Below, piece by piece: positions 1-7,591 of a DNA stretch of 60,054 nucleotides. The notes below the pieces were generated by a model that worked only from the letters and a program-made list of their open reading frames with translations, ran no database searches and had not been told where the DNA came from. A program made the position numbers and the translations under genes. Every line of letters begins with the position of its first letter. Positions within the stretch are counted from its first letter, which is position 1. Source of the stretch: Oscillospiraceae bacterium (lineage in GTDB: Bacteria; Bacillota; Clostridia; Oscillospirales; Oscillospiraceae); NCBI GenBank assembly GCA_017408915.1, contig JAFQTS010000089.1, positions 1 through 60,054 on the forward strand. Reading direction: 5' to 3'.

Positions 1-249
1 ATGGACATGGGCACGCAGTATCAGACAGGCATCTATTATACCGACGAGGAGAGCCGCGCAATTGTGGAGCGGGTGGCGGCGGAGGAGAGGAAAAAGCACC
101 CGCGCTTCTATGTGGAGCTTCGGGCGCTGGAGAATTTCTATCCCGCCGAGGAATACCACCAAGACTATTTAATAAAGAATCCCCACGGCTACTGCCACAT
201 CTCCCCCGCCAAGATGGCGCAGGTACGGGCAATGGTTGGGAACGAGTGA
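1..249 (+). CDS. msrA: Peptide methionine sulfoxide reductase MsrA, C-terminal part (5' end outside window)
   Basis: The first 82 codons are the C-terminal part of MsrA, which reduces methionine-S-sulfoxide in proteins and free methionine. The frame opens with D-M-G-T-Q-Y, matching the family segment D-x-G-T-Q-Y-R-S-G-I-Y-Y. It ends with F-Y-P-A-E-E-Y-H-Q-D-Y-L and G-Y-C-H-I, the usual C-terminal signature. The Met at position 1 is almost certainly internal, because the catalytic GCFW motif lies before the window. No MsrB domain follows. A symmetric hairpin lies 34 bp after the stop. The family assignment is strong, but the true start cannot be seen. Confidence 0.9.
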   Translation: MDMGTQYQTGIYYTDEESRAIVERVAAEERKKHPRFYVELRALENFYPAEEYHQDYLIKNPHGYCHISPAKMAQVRAMVGNE

Positions 250-283
250 ATAGTGAAAAGTGAAAAGTGAAGAGTGAAAAAGT

Positions 284-315
284 AAAACCCCGAATGCGAA
301 AGCATTCGGGGTTTT
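284..315. terminator. Bidirectional Rho-independent terminator after msrA and tRNA-Cys
   Basis: A perfect 14 bp stem (AAAACCCCGAATGC / GCATTCGGGGTTTT) with a GAAA loop has A-tract and T-tract on both sides. It can therefore terminate msrA from the left and the leftward tRNA-Cys from the right. Confidence 0.85.
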
Positions 316-317
316 GT

Positions 318-392
318 TGGAGGTGACACCCGGATTTGAACCGGGGAATGAGGGTTTTGCAGACCCTTGCCTTACCACTTGGCTATGTCACC
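318..392 (-). tRNA. tRNA-Cys (GCA), CCA encoded
   Basis: On the minus strand a 75 nt cloverleaf runs from GGTGACATAGCC to TGTCACCTCCA. The acceptor stem GGTGACA/TGTCACC pairs fully. The anticodon loop CTGCAAA gives anticodon GCA (Cys). The T-arm contains GGTTCAAATCC, and the 3' CCA is encoded. Confidence 0.95.
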
Positions 393-462
393 GAACCGTG
401 AAGTCCGAGGGACATTATACTATAGCAAAGGGCACTTGTCAAGGGGGATTTTCGTTTTTCTC

Positions 463-1722
463 TTATTCCTTTGTGTGGATGTTGATATACTGGGCGCGCT
501 TCTTGGAATAGAGGATGGTCTGGCTGGAGTACAGGCCGCTGTAGCCCGACATGAGATAGCTGACGGCGCAGGCGGCGGCGAAGAACAGCAAGCCCTCCGC
601 GCCGAACAGTTCAATGCTCAAAATCACCGAGGCAATGGGGCAGTTCACCGCGCCGCAGAACACCGCCACCAAACCGATGGCCGCGCCGAAGGGGGCGGGA
701 ATGGCAAAAAGCGGGGCGAGGACACAGCCGAAGGTGGCGCCCACGAAGAAGGAGGGCACCACTTCGCCGCCCTTGAAACCGAAACCGATGGTCACGGCGG
801 TGAAGAGGATTTTAATAAGCCATGCCCACGAGTCCGCCTCGCCGCTGAGGGCGCGGGCGATGACATCCATGCCGGCGCCGTTAAAGTCCGTACCGAAGCT
901 GTGGGACAAAATGAGGAGCAGCAGACCGCCTGCAATGGCGCGGCGGTAGCTGCCGGTGATAAACTTCTTGGCGCCATGCTCGATCCAGTGCATGCCGCGA
1001 ACGAAGATGATGGACACCACGGCGCAGGCCACCGCCAAGAAGAGGACACGCACCATCATGGCGGTATCCACCGCGGGGGCGAGGATGGCGTAGCGGGTGG
1101 GGGCAACGCCCATGACCTTGGCAACGCCGAAGCCCACGGCGGCGGCAGTAATGCAGGGAATCAATCCTGCATAATAAATAACACCGACGGAAATGACCTC
1201 GAGGGCGAAAATAGCGGCGGTGAGGGGCGTGCCGAAGAGGGCGGCGAAGAGTGCCGCCATGCCGCACTGGGTGGTGAGGGGCAGTTCTTTCTCGCCCAAG
1301 TGCATCAAGCGGCCTGTCTGATAGCCGATGCCGCCGCCGATCTGCAAGGCAGCACCCTCTCTTCCTGCCGAGCCGCCCACCAAGTGGGTAAGGCACGTGG
1401 CAACGAAAATGAGGGGCACAAGGAGGATGGGCACATTCTTGCCAAAATGCACCGACTCGATGATATTGTTCGTCCCCTCCCCTTCCAAGCGCAATGCGCG
1501 GTAGAGAAGGGTGATCAACGCGCCTGCCACAGGCAGCAGCCACAGGACTTGGGGGTGGGCATGGCGCAGCTCCGTGGCCCACTCCACGCCGATGTGGAAC
1601 ATAGCGCCTACGCCGCCGCCCACAACGCCCACCACGAAGCCGATGGCGATCCACTTCACCAGCACGGCAACATATTCTCCCCAATGCTCCAAGCGCTTGA
1701 GAATCTTCTCCCAAATGTTCAC
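463..1722 (-). CDS. CLC-family anion/proton antiporter, possibly the fluoride (CLC-F) type
   Basis: A 419-residue polytopic membrane protein of the CLC chloride channel/antiporter family. The frame is open further upstream, but a GTG at 1722 is chosen because GGAGGG sits 7 nt before it. The gating-glutamate motif is G-R-E-G-A-A (residues 120-125, E122). The first selectivity loop reads G-E-G-T-N-N-I (81-87) rather than the GSGIP of chloride transporters. The later filter segment is G-F-K-G-G-E-V-V-P. GREG(T/A)A, NN in the first loop and GGEVxP are features I associate with the fluoride-exporting CLC-F clade. No CBS domains are present. Ion specificity is inferred, and I found no fluoride riboswitch upstream. 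Confidence 0.85.
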   Translation of the reverse strand: MNIWEKILKRLEHWGEYVAVLVKWIAIGFVVGVVGGGVGAMFHIGVEWATELRHAHPQVLWLLPVAGALITLLYRALRLEGEGTNNIIESVHFGKNVPILLVPLIFVATCLTHLVGGSAGREGAALQIGGGIGYQTGRLMHLGEKELPLTTQCGMAALFAALFGTPLTAAIFALEVISVGVIYYAGLIPCITAAAVGFGVAKVMGVAPTRYAILAPAVDTAMMVRVLFLAVACAVVSIIFVRGMHWIEHGAKKFITGSYRRAIAGGLLLLILSHSFGTDFNGAGMDVIARALSGEADSWAWLIKILFTAVTIGFGFKGGEVVPSFFVGATFGCVLAPLFAIPAPFGAAIGLVAVFCGAVNCPIASVILSIELFGAEGLLFFAAACAVSYLMSGYSGLYSSQTILYSKKRAQYINIHTKE

Positions 1723-1759
1723 GGCTCTGCCCTCCGATGTGTTTTTCTCTCTTGGATAT

Positions 1760-1788
1760 AGTATAGTCCCTTTTCCCTGTACGGTCAA
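1760..1788 (-). promoter_or_regulatory. Promoter of the CLC gene
   Basis: On the minus strand, TTGACC (1788-1783), a 17 bp spacer, then TATACT (1765-1760). Transcription would start near 1753, leaving a leader of only about 30 nt before the GTG start, too short for a riboswitch. Confidence 0.8.
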
Positions 1789-1855
1789 GGAGTGTCCTGC
1801 ATAGACGCACATACAAAAATTTTTTGTATTTCTTAAAAATTTTTTGTTTTTATGG

Positions 1856-1884
1856 TTGATTATTGCAAAAGTTTGCCGTATACT
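1856..1884 (+). promoter_or_regulatory. Promoter of serC-serA
   Basis: TTGATT (1856-1861), a 17 bp spacer, then TATACT (1879-1884). It diverges from the CLC promoter about 70 bp away across an AT-rich stretch. The serC start codon is about 60 bp downstream. Confidence 0.75.
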
Positions 1885-1948
1885 ATAGGCAGAACTAAGC
1901 AAAGGGAACAAAAAATACCACCACATAACTATCAGGAGGAAAACTTTT

Positions 1949-3034
1949 ATGAAGTACAATCGTTCTTTTAACTTTTCTGCAGGCCCCGCTATGATGCCCG
2001 AGCCCGTGCTGGAGGAGATCCGTGATGAGATGATGAACTATCGCGGCACCGGTATGTGCGTGATGGAGATGAGCCACCGCGACAAGGCTTTTATGCAGAT
2101 CGCTGAGGAGGCCGAGGCTGACCTGCGCAAGCTGATGGGTATCCCCGATAACTATAAGGTGCTGTTCGTTCAGGGCGGCGGTACGGTGCAGTTCGCCATG
2201 GTGCCCATCAACCTGATGAAGAACGGCAAGGCCTGCTATGTGGAGACGGGCGTGTGGTCCAAGAAGGCCATCGCCGAGGCAAAGAAGTACGGTGAGGTGC
2301 AGGTCATCGCCTCTTCCGCCGACAAGGGCTTCTCCTACATCCCCGATTGCAGTGATCTGGACATTCCCGAGGATTGCGACTATGTCTACATCTGCGAGAA
2401 TGAGACCATTAACGGCACCACTTGGAACAAGCTGCCCAACACCAAGGGTCATGTGCTGGTGGCTGACCAGTCCTCCATGTTCCTGTCCCGTCCCTGCGAT
2501 GTGAGCAAGTACGGCCTCATTTGGGCAGGCGTGCAGAAGAACGTGGGCCCCGCCGGTATGGCAGTGGTCATCATCCGCGAGGATCTGCTGCGTGACGATC
2601 TCGATCCCAAGGCTCCTGTGTATATGTCCTACAAGACCCACGCCGATAACGACTCCATGTATAACACCCCCAACTGCTGGGCCATCTACTGCTGCGGCAA
2701 GGTCTTTAAGTATCTGCTGAGCATCGGCGGTCTGGAGGCTATGGAGCAGCGCAACATCGCCAAGGCCAAGGTCATCTACGATTTCCTGGACAGCTCCAAG
2801 CTCTTCAAGGGTTCTGTGGAGCCCGCTGACCGGAGCTTGATGAACATCCCCTTCGTCACCGGTGATAAGGACCTCGATGCCGAGGTGGTGGCTGCCACTA
2901 AGGCCGCAGGCTTTGATAACCTGAAGGGTCACCGCAGCGTGGGCGGTCTCCGTGCCTCCGTCTACAACGCCATGCCCATCGAGGGTGCTGAGGCGCTGGT
3001 GGAGTTCCTCAAAGCATTTGAAGCTTCTCACTGA
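1949..3034 (+). CDS. serC: Phosphoserine aminotransferase SerC
   Basis: A PLP-dependent class V aminotransferase of 361 residues, the usual length. It converts 3-phosphohydroxypyruvate plus glutamate to phosphoserine plus 2-oxoglutarate. The N-terminus N-F-S-A-G-P-A and M-S-H-R (41-44) are SerC hallmarks. The segment Q-G-G-G-T-V-Q-F (75-82) belongs to the cofactor site. The Schiff-base lysine is probably K197 in A-G-V-Q-K-N-V-G-P-A-G. The start is supported by AGGAGGA 8 nt upstream. serA follows 90 bp later in the same direction, so the two genes probably form a serine-synthesis operon. A serB gene is not in the window. Confidence 0.95.
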   Translation: MKYNRSFNFSAGPAMMPEPVLEEIRDEMMNYRGTGMCVMEMSHRDKAFMQIAEEAEADLRKLMGIPDNYKVLFVQGGGTVQFAMVPINLMKNGKACYVETGVWSKKAIAEAKKYGEVQVIASSADKGFSYIPDCSDLDIPEDCDYVYICENETINGTTWNKLPNTKGHVLVADQSSMFLSRPCDVSKYGLIWAGVQKNVGPAGMAVVIIREDLLRDDLDPKAPVYMSYKTHADNDSMYNTPNCWAIYCCGKVFKYLLSIGGLEAMEQRNIAKAKVIYDFLDSSKLFKGSVEPADRSLMNIPFVTGDKDLDAEVVAATKAAGFDNLKGHRSVGGLRASVYNAMPIEGAEALVEFLKAFEASH

Positions 3035-3062
3035 GTAGCGGGCGGATAATATCCGCCCCTAC
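3035..3062. repeat. Short palindromic repeat, GTAG...CCCCTAC type
   Basis: A hairpin GGGCGGATAATATCCGCCC followed by CTAC lies between serC and serA. The same design recurs at 4285-4360 and, with other stems, at several intergenic sites. It could also act as an mRNA hairpin between the two ser genes. Confidence 0.6.
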
Positions 3063-3124
3063 AGCAAAGTACGAACATCCCCGCAAACACTCAACAAACT
3101 GTATTATATAAGGAGAATAACACC

Positions 3125-4027
3125 ATGCGTATTCTTGTTACTGACGGTATGGACGCTTCTGCCGTGGCTAAGCTGCGGGCAGATGGTTTTGAAGTCGTTG
3201 AGCAGTTCTATGAGCCCGATGAGCTGGGCGCAGCCCTCCGTGAGTTTGATGTGGTCATTATCCGCAGTGCCACCAAGATCAAAGAGCCCCAGATCGATGC
3301 TGCCAAGGGCGGCAAGCTGAAGGTCATCATCCGCGCCGGTGTGGGTGTGGACAACATCGCCGTGAAGTACGCCGAGGAGAACGGCTTCGTGGTGAAGAAC
3401 ACCCCCCGCGCCTCCTCCAACGCCGTGGCAGAGCTGGCAATCGCCCTGCTCTTCGCCTGCGCACGTAATATCTCCATCGCCGGTCACACCATGCGTGAGC
3501 AGAAGTGGGAGAAGAAGGCCTACTCCAAGGGCTTTGAGGTCTCCGGCAAGGTGGTGGGCGTCATCGGCTACGGTCGTATCGGTCAGATGGTGGGTCAGAA
3601 GTGTCAGGCACTGGGTGCCAGCGTCTTGAGCTACGTCAACCGCCATAAGCCCGAGGGCTGTGAGTGCGAGACTATGAAGTTCGTCTCCCCCGATGAGGTG
3701 TACAGCCAGTCCGACATTATTATCCTCTGCGCTCCCGGTGGTGCCAAGCCCTTGGTGGATGCTGAGAGCATCGCCAAGATGAAGGATGGCGTGGTCATCA
3801 TCAACGTCTCCCGTGGCTCCAACGTGGACGAGGCAGCGCTGCTGGAAGCCCTCAACTCCGGTAAGGTGAAGGCCGCCGGTATCGATGTGTGGCTCAGCGA
3901 GAAGGACCCCAACTGGGAGCTGGCAGCTCACCCCGCCGTGGCCTGCATGCCCCACGTGGGCGCAGGCACCAAGGAGGCACAGAAGCGCATCGGTGCCGAG
4001 CTGGTGGATATTATTGAAGCCCTGTAA
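3125..4027 (+). CDS. serA: D-3-phosphoglycerate dehydrogenase, short form without ACT domain
   Basis: A 300-residue NAD-dependent D-isomer 2-hydroxyacid dehydrogenase. It is expected to oxidise 3-phosphoglycerate to 3-phosphohydroxypyruvate, the substrate of SerC encoded just upstream. The Rossmann motif G-Y-G-R-I-G-Q is at 148-154. The catalytic triad of the family is visible as R230 (N-V-S-R-G), E259 and H277 (M-P-H-V-G-A). R-A-G-V-G-V-D-N-I at 70-78 fits the substrate loop. The protein stops after the catalytic core, so the C-terminal ACT or ASB regulatory domains of longer SerA forms are absent and serine feedback inhibition through ACT is unlikely. AGGAG precedes the ATG. Confidence 0.92.
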   Translation: MRILVTDGMDASAVAKLRADGFEVVEQFYEPDELGAALREFDVVIIRSATKIKEPQIDAAKGGKLKVIIRAGVGVDNIAVKYAEENGFVVKNTPRASSNAVAELAIALLFACARNISIAGHTMREQKWEKKAYSKGFEVSGKVVGVIGYGRIGQMVGQKCQALGASVLSYVNRHKPEGCECETMKFVSPDEVYSQSDIIILCAPGGAKPLVDAESIAKMKDGVVIINVSRGSNVDEAALLEALNSGKVKAAGIDVWLSEKDPNWELAAHPAVACMPHVGAGTKEAQKRIGAELVDIIEAL

Positions 4028-4077
4028 AGAACACGTTTCTTTTTCATCACTCTCTTCTCTTTTTCCGCGTCCCAAAA

Positions 4078-4109
4078 AGAAAGACCGCCCGTGGTGGGGC
4101 GGTCTTTCT
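4078..4109 (+). terminator. Terminator of serC-serA
   Basis: A stem AGAAAGACCGCCC / GGGCGGTCTTTCT with a six-base loop lies 50 bp after the serA stop. The symmetric A/T tracts would let it work in both directions. Confidence 0.8.
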
Positions 4110-4201
4110 GCACGCTTTCGAAAAAATCTTTTGGATTTTTTCGAATATTGCAGACTGCTCCGCGCACTCGCAAGGCTCGCACACTGCGTAGTCTGAGAAG
4201 T

Positions 4202-4234
4202 ATAATTTCCCACGTACACGCCGCGGGAAATTAT
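4202..4234. other. Inverted repeat in the 400 bp gene-free stretch after serA
   Basis: ATAATTTCCC (4202-4211) is repeated in inverse at 4225-4234 around a GC-rich 13-base loop. It lies between the serA terminator and the repeat pair at 4285-4360. No coding sequence is supported between 4028 and 4427. Confidence 0.45.
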
Positions 4235-4284
4235 GATTTAATATTTTTTTACCGCGACACGTGCGAGGAAAAATGATTGAAATA

Positions 4285-4360
4285 GTGGGCGGTTAATAAC
4301 CGCCCCTACGAGTTCTTACGCACTCTTTGCGCTGCTGTAGGGGTGGATATTATCCGCCCG
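4285..4360. repeat. Pair of GTAGGGG/CCCCTAC palindromes in opposite orientation
   Basis: Two hairpins, GTGGGCGGTTAATAACCGCC followed by CCTAC (4285-4309) and GTAGGGGTGGATATTATCCG followed by CCCG (4337-4360), face each other across about 27 bp. A run of TTAATTG-like heptamers (4371-4400) follows directly. Confidence 0.6.
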
Positions 4361-4400
4361 AAAAAATAACTGTTAATTGTTAATTATTAATTGTTAATTG

Positions 4401-4429
4401 AAAAAAGCACCCCGAAGGGTGCTTTTTTT
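4401..4429 (-). terminator. Terminator overlapping the hydrogenase stop codon
   Basis: A stem AAAAAAGCACC/GGTGCTTTTTT with a tetraloop. The TAA stop of the leftward hydrogenase-like gene (4430-4428) is the first part of the A-tract, so translation ends inside the terminator. Confidence 0.85.
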
Positions 4430-5960
4430 AGTGGCGACCTACGCGATCCCAGTCCTCGTATTCCTCGTGGAGGAGCTTAATCTCCTCCATGTAGGCGGTG
4501 TCCATGGGATTGGATAAGGGCGCGGCGGCCTTGTATTTTTCAAGGCGCTGACGGGACTTCTCGGGGAGCTGCACCGTGCCTGCGCCGGCAATGCAGCCGC
4601 CGGGACAGGCCATGCCCTCCAACAGATAGCCGTCATACTTGCCTGTACGGGCGATGCGGAGCATCTGGCGGCACTCACGCAGACCCTCGGCGCAGACGGT
4701 TTTCACCTCCACGGTGGGGTCGATGCGATGAATGACCTCCTCCACCGCCTTGGCAACACCGCCGCCGGCGGCGAAACCACAGGCAGGGGCACTGGCCTCA
4801 TAGATGGCCTCGGCGTCGGGGATGTTGGTAAAGTCGATGCCCTTGGCCTCGAACATACCGCGCAATTCCTCAAAGGTGAGGACGAAGTCCACCTCACTGC
4901 GGACGGTGCGGCGGCTGGCCTCCAATTTCTTGGCAGCGCAGGGGCCGATGAAGGCGATTTTGCACTTGGGGTTGCGGCGCTTGTGGAGGCGCGCCGTCAG
5001 CACCATGGGGGTCATGGTCATGGAGATATAGGGTGCCATGCCGGGAAACTCCTTCTTCGCCATGGCAGACCACGCGGGGCAGCAGGAAGTTGCCATAAAG
5101 GGCTGTTTTTCGGGCACATCCCGCAGGAATTCCTCCGCCTCTTCAATGGCGCACAAATCCGCGCCCACCGCCACCTCCTCCAAGGCGGCGAAGCCGAGAA
5201 TCTTCATGGCCTCCTTCACCTGTCCCGCCGTGACGTTCTCGCCGAACTGACCCCAAAAGGCGGGTGCGATAATGGCGATGACCTTCTCACCGCGGTTGAT
5301 GGCGTGGATAAGCTGGAACAGCTGACCCTTATCCACAATAGCGCCGAAGGGGCAGTTCACCAAGCACATGCCGCAGGAGACGCACTTATCCTGATTGATG
5401 TGGGCGCGGCCCATCTCATCGGAGGTGATGGCATCCATGCCGCAGGCCTGCTGACAGGGACGCTCAAAGCGGATGATGGCCTGATAGGAGCAGGCCGCCT
5501 TACACTTGCCGCACTTGATGCACTTGTCCTGGTCAATGACGGCCTTGCCCTTTTGGAAAGAAATGGCATCCTTGGGGCAGGCGTGGTAGCAGTGGTGGGC
5601 CAAGCAACCCTGACACATATTGGTCACCTCATAGTGGGTGGGGGGGCAGGCGTTGCAGGCGTATTTGATGATGTTGATAAGAGGCGGGTCATAGTATTTC
5701 TCCGCCACGGCGCTCTTCTCCACGCCGTCGGAGAGCAAGGAATGCTCGGCGATGGAGCGCAGGGGCAGACCCATGGCGAGGCGGATGCGCTCGCCAACGA
5801 TGGCGCGCTCCAAAAAGATGGTGTCGCGTGTTTCGTCACCGGGCAAAATCTCGTAGGGCAGGCGGTTCATGCGCTCATAGTCCTGGGCGTAGGCCATCTT
5901 TGCCACCTCGGCAAAGACGCGCTTACGCATATCGGCAATGTCACAGGTAATGTTTCTCAT
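4428..5960 (-). CDS. [FeFe] hydrogenase-like iron-sulfur protein, group B type
   Basis: A 510-residue protein with all three H-cluster motifs: T-S-C-C-P-A-W (291-297), G-P-C-A-A-K-K (339-345) and M-A-C-P-G-G-C-I-A-G-A-G (450-461). Several ferredoxin-type cysteine clusters lie upstream (roughly 102-130, 147-173 and 193-203). PAW in place of the PGW of classical enzymes is typical of the little-studied group B [FeFe] hydrogenases. Both adjacent cysteines of the first motif are kept, so catalysis is possible. No HydE, HydF or HydG maturation gene is in the window. The role may be hydrogen turnover linked to ferredoxin, or redox sensing. It is the last gene of a leftward cluster. Confidence 0.88.
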   Translation of the reverse strand: MRNITCDIADMRKRVFAEVAKMAYAQDYERMNRLPYEILPGDETRDTIFLERAIVGERIRLAMGLPLRSIAEHSLLSDGVEKSAVAEKYYDPPLINIIKYACNACPPTHYEVTNMCQGCLAHHCYHACPKDAISFQKGKAVIDQDKCIKCGKCKAACSYQAIIRFERPCQQACGMDAITSDEMGRAHINQDKCVSCGMCLVNCPFGAIVDKGQLFQLIHAINRGEKVIAIIAPAFWGQFGENVTAGQVKEAMKILGFAALEEVAVGADLCAIEEAEEFLRDVPEKQPFMATSCCPAWSAMAKKEFPGMAPYISMTMTPMVLTARLHKRRNPKCKIAFIGPCAAKKLEASRRTVRSEVDFVLTFEELRGMFEAKGIDFTNIPDAEAIYEASAPACGFAAGGGVAKAVEEVIHRIDPTVEVKTVCAEGLRECRQMLRIARTGKYDGYLLEGMACPGGCIAGAGTVQLPEKSRQRLEKYKAAAPLSNPMDTAYMEEIKLLHEEYEDWDRVGRH

Positions 5961-5985
5961 AGCTCTTCCTCAATATGAAATTATA

Positions 5986-6957
5986 TTACTCGTCGTTTTT
6001 CTTGCTTCTCTTTTTTCGGGGTCTTCTGCGTCGCTTAGAGTTCGACGCAGCGCGGCAGATGAGGGTCTCCCCCTGTTGGATGTGGGTGTATTGCCGCACC
6101 GTTTCCTCGCTTAAAGGCGGGACGGTGACGCGACCCCACCATGTGCCGTCCTCCATCTCCGCCATGGTGAGGCGGGTGAGGAAATAGCCGTGCTCCGAGC
6201 AGCGGAAGGGGGCGTAGTACACCTGCTGACCGGGCTTACACTTGGGGTCGTAGCTCCAGCGGGAGATGCCCACCGCCTCGCCGCAGATGGGGCAGCAGGG
6301 CTTGCGGGCCGTCCTGTCGGATGCACCTGCCACAGGGTCGACAAAGGGGCCGATGCGGCGGCGGGGCTGCTTGGGATAGGTGAGATCGGAAAAGGTGATG
6401 TTGCGGCGGCCGCGCTTCACCTTCACAGGCTTCCACGCCAAATCCTCCGGCAGCAAGCACTGACACACCAAGGCCGTATACATGGCATCGTGGAGGGCAT
6501 CGTGGTAGCAGAAGATGTCGGGGATGCCGTGATAGTCCACAGCCCGCCACAATGCGATCTGCTGCCCGTCAGCCCCTACGGCGTGGCAATAGGCACGCTG
6601 CAGGTCGTGGAACACGGGCATCTCAAAGGAGGGCAGGCGGTAATATTTACAGTTTTGGTCGATGGCGCGGCGGTCATCCCCGCCCCATGAACCAAACTCC
6701 GTCTCGTCGCCGCACCAAGCCCGAAAGGCCTTCATAGCACGGGGGAAGGTGGTGCCCAGCTCCCGATAATCGTCCAGCTGAGGCAGCTTTCGCGCGCCGA
6801 TGTCCATTTTGGCGTGGATGACAGGTTTTATATAGGAGTTAAAGGTATCTACGATAGGGCCGCCCAAGTGGTCGATTTTCACTGCACCGATGTGCAAAAT
6901 CTCCTCAATGGGCTTTTTATCGTAGCCTCGATTCCATTCAAGATCCAGAATGATCAT
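5986..6957 (-). CDS. DEDDh 3'-5' exonuclease with C-terminal zinc-ribbon-like region
   Basis: The N-terminal half (about residues 1-175) is an RNase T / DNA polymerase III epsilon type exonuclease. It shows Exo I D-L-E-W (D5, E7), an Exo II region F-G-S-W-G-G-D-D and an Exo III H-D-A-L-H-D-A-M, so it should cleave DNA or RNA from the 3' end. The layout resembles KapD/ERI1-like proteins. The C-terminal part has C-P-I-C and a later cysteine and histidine (F-R-C-S-E-H-G), perhaps a zinc ribbon, and a very basic tail. It sits 25 bp upstream of the hydrogenase-like gene and 39 bp after the transporter gene. The substrate is unknown. Confidence 0.75.
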   Translation of the reverse strand: MIILDLEWNRGYDKKPIEEILHIGAVKIDHLGGPIVDTFNSYIKPVIHAKMDIGARKLPQLDDYRELGTTFPRAMKAFRAWCGDETEFGSWGGDDRRAIDQNCKYYRLPSFEMPVFHDLQRAYCHAVGADGQQIALWRAVDYHGIPDIFCYHDALHDAMYTALVCQCLLPEDLAWKPVKVKRGRRNITFSDLTYPKQPRRRIGPFVDPVAGASDRTARKPCCPICGEAVGISRWSYDPKCKPGQQVYYAPFRCSEHGYFLTRLTMAEMEDGTWWGRVTVPPLSEETVRQYTHIQQGETLICRAASNSKRRRRPRKKRSKKNDE

Positions 6958-6996
6958 GGATTTCTCTCTTTCTTCTTGTTTGCTCGACTTTCCTTT

Positions 6997-7410
6997 TTAC
7001 AGCACCATCAGCACAGCGCCCAGAGCCATCAGCACACAACCGATGGCGGACTTGACGGTGAACTTCTCATGGAGGAAGATGACCGACAGCACAAGGGTAA
7101 TGACCACACTGAGCTTATCAATGGCCACCACCTTGGAGGCATGGCCCATCTGCAAGGCGCGATAGTAACACAGCCACGAAGCGCCCGTGGCAAGGCCCGA
7201 GAGAATGAGGAACAGCCAGCTTTTCCTGCTGATGTCCACAACGCCCCCCTGGGTGTTGGTCAGAAACACCATACCCCAGGCCATGGCCACCACCACTACC
7301 GTACGGATGGCAGTGGCTAAATTGGAATTGACCCCATCAATGCCCAGCTTGGCGAGGATGGAGGTAAAGGCCGCAAACACGGCAGAGAGAACGGCAAATA
7401 CAACCCACAT
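6997..7410 (-). CDS. Half-size EamA/DMT-family transporter
   Basis: A very hydrophobic 137-residue protein with about five predicted membrane helices and one EamA unit (G-L-A-T-G-A-S-W-L-C-Y-Y-R-A-L near the middle, L-H-E-K-F-T-V-K near the end). Full-length drug/metabolite transporters have two EamA units, so this one probably works as a dimer, as known for single-domain members. The substrate is not deducible. AGGGAG precedes the ATG. It is the first gene of the leftward cluster with the exonuclease and hydrogenase-like genes. Confidence 0.8.
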   Translation of the reverse strand: MWVVFAVLSAVFAAFTSILAKLGIDGVNSNLATAIRTVVVVAMAWGMVFLTNTQGGVVDISRKSWLFLILSGLATGASWLCYYRALQMGHASKVVAIDKLSVVITLVLSVIFLHEKFTVKSAIGCVLMALGAVLMVL

Positions 7411-7445
7411 ATCTTTTTATCTCCCTGTACGGAAAGTCCTACCCG

Positions 7446-7474
7446 ATTATACCCTATTATCGGATACATTTCAA
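7446..7474 (-). promoter_or_regulatory. Promoter of the EamA-exonuclease-hydrogenase cluster
   Basis: On the minus strand, TTGAAA (7474-7469), a 17 bp spacer, then TATAAT (7451-7446). The EamA start codon lies about 35 bp downstream. Confidence 0.8.
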
Positions 7475-7503
7475 CAGCGAGAAAATTTCGTTTTTTCCCA
7501 CGG

Positions 7504-7517
7504 ACCAACCTGTTGGT
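7504..7517. promoter_or_regulatory. Palindrome just upstream of the pyr promoter, possible operator
   Basis: ACCAACCTGTTGGT is an inverted repeat with a two-base centre that ends 6 bp before the pyr -35 box. It also lies between the divergent EamA and pyr promoters. A DNA-binding regulator is an inference from position and symmetry only. Confidence 0.4.
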
Positions 7518-7523
7518 TAGCTC

Positions 7524-7551
7524 TTGACAGGGGAAAATATTTTGGTAGAAT
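7524..7551 (+). promoter_or_regulatory. Promoter of the pyr operon
   Basis: TTGACA (7524-7529), a 16 bp spacer, then TAGAAT (7546-7551). The leader to the pyrC start is only about 35 nt and has no terminator or antiterminator hairpins, so PyrR-type attenuation is not evident. Confidence 0.8.
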
Positions 7552-7591
7552 ATTAGGGATAGAGAGATACAGATGAGAGGAGAAGCGTGGT

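Noticed and set aside
367..1761. Open frame of 464 codons antisense to the CLC gene, running through tRNA-Cys
   Set aside because: It crosses the tRNA and opposes a gene with clear motifs; its Gly/Ala/His-rich product is a shadow.
1723..1948. Fluoride (crcB-type) riboswitch between the CLC gene and serC
   Set aside because: The predicted start of transcription is about 30 nt before the GTG, and no GC-rich pseudoknot-like sequence is present on either strand.
463..1959. Longer start (498 residues) for the CLC protein
   Set aside because: The extra N-terminal 79 codons include the promoter and lack a ribosome site; GTG 1722 has GGAGGG at the right distance.
4728..5978. Open frame of 416 codons antisense to the hydrogenase-like gene
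   Set aside because: The opposite strand carries all H-cluster motifs and a proper start and terminator. This frame has none.
7552..7591. PyrR-binding attenuator in the pyr leader
   Set aside because: The leader is too short and contains no hairpin followed by a T-run.
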